A stretch of 7,350 nt of DNA. Origin: Akkermansia muciniphila. Lineage in GTDB: Bacteria > Verrucomicrobiota > Verrucomicrobiia > Verrucomicrobiales > Akkermansiaceae. The DNA lies in the NCBI GenBank assembly GCA_943324575.2, contig CALPMD020000058.1, forward strand, positions 1-7,350, written 5' to 3'. Position numbers and translations under genes: made by a program. Numbering within the stretch: position 1 is the stretch's first letter; each line of letters opens with the position of its first letter. The notes beneath the pieces are model-generated. The model did no database searches and was not told the DNA's origin. It saw only the letters and a list, made by a program, of their open reading frames with translations. Below are positions 1-6,193 of this stretch, one piece after another.

Positions 1-1
1 C

Positions 2-1468
2 GTGATTCGATGTGGAACCGTAACCTATAAAATCGAAGCTGGTAAGTCATCGATCACTATCCCATCGCCTCTATCCCTCGAGGGTGAGACCTACGGCAGC
101 TCCGGCGCAGGCTATCAATTGAAGTGGAATGGCCAGTTGATCGACCAAGCCCGTGGCGGATTGAACCGCAATAGCAGCAGCCTTAATTACCCCACCGATA
201 CGATCAGCAGCCCGCGCCAACGGGTCCGAGCCACGATTCCGGCGCATTCCCTCACGCGCAATGGGACCTACCGCAACAACATGGGCGACCCGCGGATGTC
301 CTACTATCTGGCAGCGCCCCAAGATGCCAATTCCTACCCCGAGAATTACAGCCCGAACCGCCGCAACATCCGCTGGGGTTCCGTCTACAGCATCGACTCC
401 GCCACCAAGCCGACGATTCACGGACGGGTGATGCCGTCGGAGTGGCCCGACGGCGGGCATAACTCCAGCTATGAATCGAATGGCTTCTACACCACCGACC
501 CGAGAATCCATCCGGATGATGCGAGATTCACTCCATCGGCATCCTCGATTCTGGTCAACCCGCCGCCCGAGGAAGCGCCGCTGCGGCTCTCCAATCTCGG
601 GCGCTTCTATAGCACCACGGAACTGGGCCGGATTTATGACCCGATCATGTGGCAAACCGCATTCCCCAGCGGAGCCAATCTGCCGTGGGGAGATGTCGAG
701 ACCAGCAGTGTCTCCAGCGCCGACTTCGGCGGTGGCAACACCCTGCGCATCGGCCGCCCTGAACATCCCCGCTTCACCGACCGAAATCAATCGGACACGG
801 CCGCCTATCGCCTATTGGACTTGTTTCATGTCGGCCGCTCTCGTTCCGCTTCGGCCACTGACCGTCAGGGGGCCGTCGTTCAGATCCAAGGTCACATTAA
901 CGTCAATACGGCAAACCGCGACGTCTTGCGGGCCCTCGCCATCGGCCAACTGACCATGGACCCGAAAATGGCAGTCCGGACTTCAGAATATCACGACACC
1001 AGCGGATTGATGGCACCGCCCGTGAGCCCGCTTGTACTCACCTCAACCCAGCTTCAAGAGGAAGCGGACAAGATCGCCGATGCGATCATCAACGCCCGCG
1101 AGACAACCGCCTTCGTCAGCACCTCGGACCTGGCCGCCCTGCGCGGCTCTGGCAGCAAGTACGCATTCGGAGACAAAGACAGCATCCCCAACGGCGCCCA
1201 GGTGGACCGCAGTGACTCAGCAGCCGAAGAAATCTTCGCCAGAGTTTACGAATCCACCACCGTCCGCTCCCGCAATTTCCGCGTCTGGGTAGTCGGCCAA
1301 ACCCTTGCGCCCGCTTTAGTATCCCGCAAAAAGAATGCAGACCCCATAGTCCTCGCCGAGAGTCGTAAGGTCTTTACCATTTTCGCCGACCCCGGCCAAC
1401 GCACCAGCAGTGGCGCGATCAACCCCCAAAATGTACGCATTACCCTGCTTCATGAAAACGATTTCTAG
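2..1468 (+). CDS. Verru_Chthon cassette protein A-like, C-terminal part (5' end outside window)
   Basis: The reading frame is open from the left edge, so the true start lies upstream; about 488 residues are visible. The sequence is rich in Ser, Asn, Pro and Arg and has no membrane segment in this part, which fits an exported or surface-associated protein. From residue 299 comes INVNTANRDVLRAL, followed at about residues 350-380 by EEADKIADAIINAR...FVSTSDLAAL, and near residue 425 by SRNFRVWVVG. This order (N-x-NTA-x-x-x-L, A-x-x-I-x-x-x-R, F-x-S-x-x-D-L, then a closing beta strand) is that of the helix-hairpin-helix region of GspK-type minor pseudopilins and of Verru_Chthon cassette protein A. 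In the known cassette, protein A is a very large protein encoded with three prepilin-like proteins (B, C, D), which would be expected upstream here. The family call comes from remembered motifs, not a search. The substrate and role of the cassette are unknown. The stop lies inside the next gene. Confidence 0.72.
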   Translation: MIRCGTVTYKIEAGKSSITIPSPLSLEGETYGSSGAGYQLKWNGQLIDQARGGLNRNSSSLNYPTDTISSPRQRVRATIPAHSLTRNGTYRNNMGDPRMSYYLAAPQDANSYPENYSPNRRNIRWGSVYSIDSATKPTIHGRVMPSEWPDGGHNSSYESNGFYTTDPRIHPDDARFTPSASSILVNPPPEEAPLRLSNLGRFYSTTELGRIYDPIMWQTAFPSGANLPWGDVETSSVSSADFGGGNTLRIGRPEHPRFTDRNQSDTAAYRLLDLFHVGRSRSASATDRQGAVVQIQGHINVNTANRDVLRALAIGQLTMDPKMAVRTSEYHDTSGLMAPPVSPLVLTSTQLQEEADKIADAIINARETTAFVSTSDLAALRGSGSKYAFGDKDSIPNGAQVDRSDSAAEEIFARVYESTTVRSRNFRVWVVGQTLAPALVSRKKNADPIVLAESRKVFTIFADPGQRTSSGAINPQNVRITLLHENDF

Positions 1469-2147
1469 CCGCCTCAGCCTATGGTCGATTCTGCTGCTTT
1501 TGACGACCATCACTGCCCCAGCCCAGCAAGAACCGTCGCCGGACGTCGGCTTCGTGAGGGTCATCTCCCTGCTCAATGCCAGCAGAGGCAAAACCCACAT
1601 CATTATCGACGGCAGTGACATTTATCCCGCAGGCTATGATTCGGGACAAAAAACCGGCGGTATCGGCCTTAAGGTCGGTCCGCACTCGATCAGCCTCCAA
1701 CAGCAGGGTCTCCCACCCGTAACGGCTCAATTCACCCTCAACCGGGGTGAAACCCTCACCTGGATCGGCTATGCGGAGAAAGTCGTATCGAACCCACCCA
1801 ATGATCCCCCACTCTGGAAAAACCAACTTCTTCCCGTGAAGCAAAGCGATTCTGAAAGCGGTGACCACCTGATCCTGGTCTCACTCTGTCCGCAGGACGA
1901 AATCCAATTGCAAATCCAGACCCCACAAAACCTCAGAACACAGACCACCCGTCTCAAGCGCCTGCTCCCAAACCGCCTCGATCTCTGGATGCCTAAGACC
2001 GAATTTGCGCTCAAAATCGATGACACAATCATCAGCCACGTCTCGCTAGAAGACCCCGGAAACTACCAGATCGTTCTGTACGCCGACGAGACCGGGAAGA
2101 TCCATGCCCTGTCATTCGACTCCCCGAACTTCACCCCTGCGGGTTGA
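1452..2147 (+). CDS. Secreted protein of unknown function, linked to the pseudopilin cassette
   Basis: This 231-residue protein was not recognised as a named family. I chose the ATG at 1452 rather than the in-frame ATG at 1410 because it gives a standard signal peptide: Lys2 and Arg7, a hydrophobic core LWSILLLLTTI, and APA before Gln25 as a likely signal peptidase I site. The mature protein has no further membrane segment. Residues 33-55 (GFVRVISLLNA, then HIIIDG) and 75-82 (VGPHSISL) have the rhythm of a small beta-sandwich in which a basic, 'charming' surface display is common, loosely like DUF4397 or PEGA-type extracellular domains; this is only a structural impression. A second part, about residues 110-231, is also predicted to be mostly beta. 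The start overlaps the upstream cassette gene by 17 bases and no Shine-Dalgarno sequence is visible, which suggests translational coupling and a shared job at the cell surface or periplasm. Confidence 0.75.
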   Translation: MKTISSRLSLWSILLLLTTITAPAQQEPSPDVGFVRVISLLNASRGKTHIIIDGSDIYPAGYDSGQKTGGIGLKVGPHSISLQQQGLPPVTAQFTLNRGETLTWIGYAEKVVSNPPNDPPLWKNQLLPVKQSDSESGDHLILVSLCPQDEIQLQIQTPQNLRTQTTRLKRLLPNRLDLWMPKTEFALKIDDTIISHVSLEDPGNYQIVLYADETGKIHALSFDSPNFTPAG

Positions 2148-2173
2148 TCCGGGTTTGCCGCGCCATCTGAGTC

Positions 2174-2209
2174 CCCGCAGACCCGGGCCTTCACCCTCAA
2201 GTCTGCAGG
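2174..2209. repeat. Imperfect inverted repeat in the convergent gap
   Basis: The arms 2174-2182 and 2201-2209 pair over eight of nine positions (GCAGAC with GTCTGC, then one mismatch, then CC with GG) around an 18-base loop. It lies between two converging genes, where a bidirectional terminator would be expected, but no run of T follows on either strand, so it does not qualify as a standard intrinsic terminator. The rest of 2148-2241 shows nothing else recognisable. Confidence 0.3.
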
Positions 2210-2241
2210 AAATAACCAGAAGCTTGGTACCGCGAGCGGGA

Positions 2242-3198
2242 TCAGCCGATGAGTTCTTCAACCAGTTTCTCCAGCTTGACGATGTCAGCAGAGAAGGCGC
2301 GGATCCCGTGGGCCGTTTTCTCAGTGGCCATGGCATCTTCATTGAACATGAAGCGGAAATCACTCTCGTTGAGGGAGATTTTTTCTTGAGTACTGGCTGC
2401 AGCTTCGGCCGGGGTGAGGCGGGCGGCAATCGGTTCGTCACAGGCTTGGAGCTCGCCCAAGAGGCCGGGGCTGATGGTGAGCAGATCGCAGCCAGCGAGG
2501 GCGAGAATTTCGCCCTTATTGCGGAAGGACGCGCCCATGACCTCGGTCTTGTAGCCGAATTTTTTATAGTAGTTGTAGATGGCGCGCACGGAAATGACGC
2601 CGGGATCCTCATCGCCTTGGTAGTCTTTACCCGTCGCCGCTTTGTGCCAGTCGAGGATGCGACCGACGAAGGGCGAAATGAGCTGAACGCCCGCCTCGGC
2701 GCAAGCGATGGCTTGGGCGAAGGAAAAGAGCAACGTGAGATTGCAGTGGATGCCTTCCTTTTCGAGGACCTCCGCGGCCTTGATCCCTTCCCAGGTCGAG
2801 GCGATCTTGATGAGGATGCGGTTGCGCGAATGGCCTTCAGCCTCGTATGCAGCGATGAGCTGGTGCGCCTTGGCGATGGTTGCAGCGGTGTCGAAGGAAA
2901 GGCGGGCATCGACCTCTGTCGAGACACGACCCGGAACGATTTTGAGAATTTCAAGGCCGAAGAGAATCAGGATGCGGTCAAGAATCGCTTCGGTCAGGGC
3001 GGGGCCCGTCACGCCAGTGGCTTTGACTTCGCTGACCGCTTGCTCCACGAGGTGGCGATATTCAGGCTTGGCGGCAGCTTGCAGGATCAGCGAAGGATTG
3101 GTGGTGGCGTCCTGCGGCTGATAGGTTTTCATCGACTCAAAATCGCCGGTATCGGCAACGACGGTCGTGTACTGCTTTAATTGATCGAGTTGATTCAT
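2242..3198 (-). CDS. tal: Transaldolase, class I (TalB type)
   Basis: Transaldolase moves a dihydroxyacetone unit from sedoheptulose 7-phosphate to glyceraldehyde 3-phosphate in the non-oxidative pentose phosphate pathway, in the cytoplasm. The protein matches the E. coli TalB type along its whole length (about 318 residues). Counting from the upstream ATG at 3204: [11 protein letters not shown] at 11-21, [11 protein letters not shown] at 29-39, [13 protein letters not shown] at 91-103, [12 protein letters not shown] at 129-140 with the Schiff-base Lys133, NLTLLFS at 155-161, [12 protein letters not shown] at 175-186 and VMGASFRN further on. The expected Asp18, Asn36, Glu97 and Thr157 are present. 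Two ATGs are possible, at 3204 and 3198. I prefer 3198 because the only Shine-Dalgarno-like sequence (GAAGG) is 9 bases from it and just 3 from the other. A probable terminator separates it from vanZ upstream, so it may have its own promoter. Confidence 0.97.
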   Translation of the reverse strand: MNQLDQLKQYTTVVADTGDFESMKTYQPQDATTNPSLILQAAAKPEYRHLVEQAVSEVKATGVTGPALTEAILDRILILFGLEILKIVPGRVSTEVDARLSFDTAATIAKAHQLIAAYEAEGHSRNRILIKIASTWEGIKAAEVLEKEGIHCNLTLLFSFAQAIACAEAGVQLISPFVGRILDWHKAATGKDYQGDEDPGVISVRAIYNYYKKFGYKTEVMGASFRNKGEILALAGCDLLTISPGLLGELQACDEPIAARLTPAEAAASTQEKISLNESDFRFMFNEDAMATEKTAHGIRAFSADIVKLEKLVEELIG

Positions 3199-3205
3199 GG
3201 TCATG

Positions 3206-3218
3206 AGCCTTCAAGGCT
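3206..3218 (-). promoter_or_regulatory. tal: Palindrome overlapping the tal ribosome-binding site
   Basis: A perfect 6+1+6 palindrome (AGCCTT-G-AAGGCT on the coding strand) lies directly before the transaldolase start and contains its GAAGG ribosome-binding sequence. In RNA, AGCC and GGCT could form a short stem with a five-base loop that partly hides the binding site. As DNA it could be an operator half-site pair. Both roles are inference; only the palindrome itself is seen. Confidence 0.35.
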
Positions 3219-3246
3219 AAGCATCGCTCGCCCGGTAGGAAAGGCG

Positions 3247-3275
3247 AAAACAACCACACCGCGCTCAGGCGCGTG
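3247..3275 (-). terminator. Probable intrinsic terminator after vanZ
   Basis: On the minus strand, a few bases after the vanZ stop, there is a GC-rich hairpin: GCGCG pairs with CGCGC around a four-base loop, extended by two more pairs across a one-base bulge. It is followed directly by TGGTTGTTTT. A strong short stem with a T-rich tail at the end of a co-directional gene cluster fits a rho-independent terminator. The T run is interrupted by G, so efficiency may be modest. Confidence 0.5.
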
Positions 3276-3279
3276 AATC

Positions 3280-3681
3280 TCACTTAAATGCGTGATGAAT
3301 CCGCTTGAATGCAAAGGCCCCGGCGCTTGCACCGAGCAAATCGGCCAACCAGTCGTAAGGGTCATTGCCGCTGCGGCCCGGCGTGAAAGTCTGATGCCAC
3401 TCGTCCAGCCAACCGATCAGGGAGATGATCAGGACCACCCGTATGAGGACGGCCCGCCAATTCGGCTGCTCCGGTTTACGCCTGAAAAAATAGCCCGTCA
3501 ACAAGACGCCGCCGCCGAAAAAATACGCGAAATGCTGAAACTTATCGATGTGCTTGAACGACGGCAAGTAGTCTGCGGGAGCTGACAGCGAGAGCGAGGA
3601 AGACACGCACAACAGGGCGAGCCAAAGCAGTAACCCAGTCAGCCAGATTCGCGGGTTGCACAGCAGACGTGCCAGACTCAT
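3280..3681 (-). CDS. VanZ-like family membrane protein
   Basis: A 133-residue membrane protein with about four hydrophobic segments (roughly residues 12-30, 51-65, 77-91 and 111-125). The family signature is clear: HIDKFQHFAYFFGGG at 44-58, then DEWHQTFTPGRSGNDPYDWLADLLGASAG spread over 93-121 (Asp93-Glu94, Gln97, Arg103, Asp107, Asp110 and Asp114). VanZ was named for low-level teicoplanin resistance in enterococcal vancomycin clusters, but most family members occur outside resistance clusters and have no known biochemical role, so resistance should not be inferred here. I chose the ATG at 3681 instead of an in-frame ATG at 3720 because it overlaps the antitoxin stop as ATGA, implying translational coupling. 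A GAGG lies about 13 bases upstream, too far to be a strong binding site. Confidence 0.85.
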   Translation of the reverse strand: MSLARLLCNPRIWLTGLLLWLALLCVSSSLSLSAPADYLPSFKHIDKFQHFAYFFGGGVLLTGYFFRRKPEQPNWRAVLIRVVLIISLIGWLDEWHQTFTPGRSGNDPYDWLADLLGASAGAFAFKRIHHAFK

Positions 3682-3950
3682 GACTTGCGCATTTCCTCTT
3701 CGATTCGCTCCGCCAGCCATTGCTTCATCATCGGCTGGTAATTGAGAAAGCGCGAACGGGCCAGGCGCTTGATGCGCAATAGCATTCGCGGATCAAAGCG
3801 CAGGGTGACCATGGTGGAATCGCGCGGATCCGCTTCCTGCACGGAGGAGGCCATGAGTTGACCATCGAGTTGGTGCGCTTCCCAGAAGCGGGACTCGGCG
3901 ACTGCGTCATCAAAGTCAGGAATTTCGGACCAGCGGCTGATGGTTTGCAT
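3678..3950 (-). CDS. CopG/BrnA-type ribbon-helix-helix antitoxin
   Basis: This 90-residue protein has the two-part layout of CopG-like antitoxins that accompany BrnT toxins. The N-terminal segment PDFDDAVAESRFWEAH (residues 11-26) carries the family's FW-x-x-H motif and probably wraps the toxin. The C-terminal part, from residue 46, has the ribbon-helix-helix pattern: strand TMVTLRFD, a helix rich in Arg and Lys (LLRIKRLARSR), then NYQPMMKQWLAERIEEEM, where YQ...W...R is typical of this group. Such proteins dimerise, bind their own promoter and neutralise the toxin. The ATG at 3950 is chosen over an in-frame TTG at 3959; neither has a Shine-Dalgarno sequence. It follows the toxin gene by 18 bases, in the usual toxin-first order of brnTA loci, and its stop overlaps the vanZ start. 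Confidence 0.8.
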   Translation of the reverse strand: MQTISRWSEIPDFDDAVAESRFWEAHQLDGQLMASSVQEADPRDSTMVTLRFDPRMLLRIKRLARSRFLNYQPMMKQWLAERIEEEMRKS

Positions 3951-3968
3951 GGGAATCAAAAAGGAGTG

Positions 3969-4238
3969 TTAGCGGAGCTCTGCGTATCTACGGTCGTAGA
4001 ATCGGCGCTCGGCTTCGGACATATCCCGGAATGCTACGATGCGTGCCGGCTTGCAATCCGTCGCGAACGACAAAAACAAATATCGGTCTGCCACCGTGCG
4101 CCCCAGCGCGTAATGGCGGGAAGCCGGGCCCTTGCGCGGGCTATCGGGCAAAAATCGCACCGAAAACGGATCCTCAAATGCTTCTTCAAGCTCGTGAGGC
4201 TGGATCTTTTGGGGTTCCAATTGAACGTCAATTTCCAT
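3969..4238 (-). CDS. brnT: BrnT-family toxin, probable ribonuclease
   Basis: An 89-residue protein that fits the BrnT family, whose characterised member is a RelE-fold ribonuclease that blocks translation. Visible family features are FEDPFSVRF (21-29), Arg41 followed by ALGRT (44-48), the core strand DRYLFLSFATD (51-61), and the closing ARIVAFRDMSEAERRFY (65-81), matching the R-I-(I/V)-x-x-R-x-(A/M)-x-x-x-E-x-x-x-Y ending of the family. It is divergent at the N-terminus: the usual K-x-x-x-N-x-x-K-H-G stretch before the 'F-x-DP' motif is not visible and is replaced by EPQKIQPHELEEA. The gene begins 50 bases after ribBA on the same strand and is followed by its antitoxin. No ribosome-binding sequence is visible. 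The family call rests on the C-terminal half and on the partner gene; activity is inferred. Confidence 0.72.
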   Translation of the reverse strand: MEIDVQLEPQKIQPHELEEAFEDPFSVRFLPDSPRKGPASRHYALGRTVADRYLFLSFATDCKPARIVAFRDMSEAERRFYDRRYAELR

Positions 4239-4253
4239 AACACCACTTTGTTA
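4238..4253. promoter_or_regulatory. Small inverted repeat at the brnT start, possible antitoxin operator
   Basis: TAACA at 4238-4242 and TGTTA at 4249-4253 form five-base inverted arms with a six-base spacer, touching the toxin start codon. Ribbon-helix-helix antitoxins usually bind short repeats at their own promoter, so this is a candidate operator. Arms this short arise often by chance, and no convincing -35/-10 pair was found in the 50-base gap. Confidence 0.2.
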
Positions 4254-4288
4254 ATGACCGTAGAGAGCGCAACAACGACTTTGAAGAA

Positions 4289-5494
4289 CTAGAGCGTGTG
4301 CCCCATTCGCAGTCGTTTGGTCTCGAGATACTTTTCGTTGTGCGGATTGGAGGGTAGGCGGATCGGTAGCTGTTCGACGATTTCCAGACCGTAACCCTCC
4401 AGGCCGATGACTTTTTTCGGATTGTTCGTCAGCAAGCGCATCTTGCGCACCCCAAGGTCGAAAAGGATTTGCGCGCCCATGCCGTAGTCGCGCAGGTCGG
4501 AACCATAGCCGAGTTTTTCGTTCGCCTCGATGGTGTCCATCCCTTGCTCCTGCAGCTTGTATGCATGAATCTTGGCGGGCAGGCCGATGCCGCGCCCTTC
4601 TTGGCGGAGGTAAAGCAGCACGCCGCCTTCTCTGGAAATGTGCTCCAGCGCTGCCGCCAACTGGCCACCACAATCGCAGCGCTGCGAGTGGAAAACATCG
4701 CCCGTGAGACACTCGGAGTGAACCCGCACCAAGGTGGGTTTTTCTGGGTCGATCGTGCCACGGGTCAGCGCCAAGTGGTGGCTGGCATCGGTGCTGATCC
4801 GGTAAAGGTGGCAGTCGAACTCGCCGAAATCCGTCGGCATTTTGATCGTTTGTTCGCGATCCACGAGCTTTTCCGAACGTCTGCGATACTCGATCAACTG
4901 GGCGATCGTGCAGGCCTTGAGGCCATGGCGCTGTTGATAATCGCCAAGCTGGCCGACACGCGCCATGGTGCCGTCATCGTTCATGATTTCGCAGATGACC
5001 GCGGCGCGGGGCAGCCCCGCCATGGCCGCGAGGTCCAAGGCTGCTTCGGTGTGGCCAGTCCGGCGCAGCACTCCGTCCGGCACCGCTTGCAGCGGAAAGA
5101 CATGGCCCGGCTGCACGAAGTCGTCAGCCTTGGCATGGGGGTCGGCCAGCAGGCGGATCGTCAGCGCCCGGTCGGCAGCGGAAATGCCGGTGGTGATTCC
5201 TTGCGCGGCATCCACGCTCACGGTGAAAGCGGTCTTGTGACCTTCGCGGTTGCGGCGAGTCATTTGCGGCAGCTCGAGGAGCTCGGCCCGCTCGGCGGAA
5301 AGCGGCGCGCAAATTAACCCCCGCGCGTGGACGGCCATGAAGTTGACCATTTCCGGCGTGCAGAGCGATGCGGCGCCGACCAAATCGGCTTCATTTTCGC
5401 GCGACGGATCATCTGCCACGATCACGAGGCGACCCGCGGCGATTTCCGCGATGATTTCCGGAATGGAGCTAAAAACGAGTGACGAATCAGGCAT
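4289..5494 (-). CDS. ribBA: Bifunctional 3,4-dihydroxy-2-butanone 4-phosphate synthase / GTP cyclohydrolase II
   Basis: RibBA supplies both precursors of riboflavin: the N-terminal domain makes 3,4-dihydroxy-2-butanone 4-phosphate from ribulose 5-phosphate, and the C-terminal domain opens GTP to the pyrimidine precursor. The 401-residue length is normal for the fusion. The RibB domain (about 8-205) shows RENEAD at 32-37, FTVSVDAAQGITTGISAADR at 90-109, PGHVFPL at 129-135 and RTGHTEAALDL at 145-155. The RibA domain (about 215-400) shows RVHSECLTGDVFHSQRCDCG with zinc-binding Cys262, Cys273 and Cys275, then RQEGRGIGL (297-305), the Asp333-x-Arg335 pair and LLTNNPKK (354-361). All key residues appear intact. 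The usual GGVL of RibB reads DGVL here, a minor change. It starts 9 bases after the yqgE stop with no clear ribosome-binding sequence, so coupling is likely. The 9-base gap leaves no room for an FMN riboswitch. Confidence 0.97.
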   Translation of the reverse strand: MPDSSLVFSSIPEIIAEIAAGRLVIVADDPSRENEADLVGAASLCTPEMVNFMAVHARGLICAPLSAERAELLELPQMTRRNREGHKTAFTVSVDAAQGITTGISAADRALTIRLLADPHAKADDFVQPGHVFPLQAVPDGVLRRTGHTEAALDLAAMAGLPRAAVICEIMNDDGTMARVGQLGDYQQRHGLKACTIAQLIEYRRRSEKLVDREQTIKMPTDFGEFDCHLYRISTDASHHLALTRGTIDPEKPTLVRVHSECLTGDVFHSQRCDCGGQLAAALEHISREGGVLLYLRQEGRGIGLPAKIHAYKLQEQGMDTIEANEKLGYGSDLRDYGMGAQILFDLGVRKMRLLTNNPKKVIGLEGYGLEIVEQLPIRLPSNPHNEKYLETKRLRMGHTL

Positions 5495-5503
5495 GGCAAA
5501 TCT

Positions 5504-6070
5504 TTAATTCAGGCAGGGGTTTGGCGGGGCCTCGGCCAGGATGCGGTGAAGCGGCGACAAGCTACGCATCAAATCGAACCAAAGGCGACCCTCATGTTCG
5601 CGGCCCAGCAAATCAGGCCCGGGACGCGCGGGAACCCAAGTGAGGCGGCACAGCTCGCTTTCCAACTGGCCCGCCGTCCAACCGGCGTGACCGATAAAGG
5701 CGCGCACCACACGGCCCGGCCGCCGCGCTTGGGCCAGGGCTTCTGCCGCGGAAATCTGTAGCGCCCAGCGCAGACCCTGCTTCGGACTCCACCAAAAAGA
5801 GGCAAAGGTCAGCTCGTCGTGCGCCACTGGCCCACCCTCGTAAACGACCAACTGTCGCAAAAGTTCAAAATCCTCTCCCTGCAGGAAATCCCCGACCGAC
5901 TTGTCCGTTGGGCGATTGAGAATCAGTCCCAAAGCCCCCTTCTCTGCCGCGTGTTCTGCCAGCAAAATCACCGAACGATGAAAAATCCCGTCCCGCAGCG
6001 ACGGATCCGCCAACAGCAACTGCCCTTGGAGCGAAATCGAAACGTCGGGTGATGAGAAATCATGGGCCAC
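5504..6070 (-). CDS. yqgE: YqgE/AlgH family protein
   Basis: The 188-residue length is normal for the family. Recognisable blocks are GQLLLADPSLRDGIFHRSV at 16-34, GALGLILNRPT at 45-55, YEGGPV at 77-82, AFIGHAGWTAGQLESEL at 124-140, and LW near 163. AlgH was first described as affecting alginate synthesis in Pseudomonas, but the family's biochemical role is not established, and no alginate genes are nearby. There is no signal peptide or membrane segment, so it should be cytoplasmic. The start is GTG at 6070: an in-frame TAG four codons upstream limits the choice, and TAGG lies 8 bases before it as a modest ribosome-binding site. It is the first gene of the minus-strand cluster and is probably transcribed from the divergent region shared with queF. 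Confidence 0.93.
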   Translation of the reverse strand: MAHDFSSPDVSISLQGQLLLADPSLRDGIFHRSVILLAEHAAEKGALGLILNRPTDKSVGDFLQGEDFELLRQLVVYEGGPVAHDELTFASFWWSPKQGLRWALQISAAEALAQARRPGRVVRAFIGHAGWTAGQLESELCRLTWVPARPGPDLLGREHEGRLWFDLMRSLSPLHRILAEAPPNPCLN

Positions 6071-6142
6071 GTCAAAAACCTAGTCGCCACTCGCCCATTC
6101 GCCAACCGCAGATTGTGGCAGATTTCAAATCCCTCACTGACA

Positions 6143-6173
6143 TGCCGCAGAAAAAGGAATCGACCTTTCGGCA
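6143..6173 (+). promoter_or_regulatory. Bulged hairpin in the queF leader
   Basis: The arms TGCCG (6143-6147) and CGGCA (6169-6173) enclose a second stem, AAAGG (6153-6157) with CCTTT (6164-6168), with loop AATCGA and a five-base bulge CAGAA on the left side only. It ends 20 bases before the queF ATG. Genes for preQ1 synthesis are often controlled by preQ1 riboswitches, but this does not match the preQ1-I layout (hairpin followed by an A-rich tail), since the A-rich part is inside the bulge. The rest of 6071-6193 must hold the divergent promoters of yqgE and queF, but I could not place -35/-10 boxes with confidence. Confidence 0.3.
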
Positions 6174-6193
6174 CGAAGTTTCAGAATCCGGCC

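Noticed and set aside
71..790. A 239-codon open frame on the minus strand opposite the cassette protein
   Set aside because: Low-complexity Gly/Val/Ala/Arg composition and no recognisable motifs; the plus-strand frame is longer and has family motifs.
2220..2231. AAGCTTGGTACC, adjoining HindIII and KpnI sites as in cloning-vector polylinkers
   Set aside because: The likeness stops after about 13 bases, the flanks are normal genomic sequence running into the tal stop, and there is no other vector sequence; chance is the simpler explanation.
2104..3180. A 358-codon open frame on the plus strand, opposite the transaldolase gene
   Set aside because: It is fully antisense to a strongly conserved gene and its protein resembles no family; long open frames opposite GC-rich genes are common.
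3280..3681. Glycopeptide resistance through VanZ
   Set aside because: No other van genes are present, and VanZ-like proteins are widespread with unknown functions.
3858..4292. A 144-codon open frame on the plus strand across the toxin-antitoxin genes
   Set aside because: It is antisense to two genes with recognisable family motifs and has none of its own.
4469..5317. A 282-codon open frame on the plus strand opposite ribBA
   Set aside because: It is a shadow of ribBA, whose motifs are intact along the whole opposite strand.
5495..5503. An FMN riboswitch controlling ribBA
   Set aside because: Only 9 bases separate ribBA from the upstream gene, far too few for the aptamer, and none was seen upstream of yqgE.
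6071..6193. A classical preQ1 riboswitch before queF
   Set aside because: No hairpin followed by the A-rich tail of preQ1-I could be found, and the hairpin that is present has a different layout.
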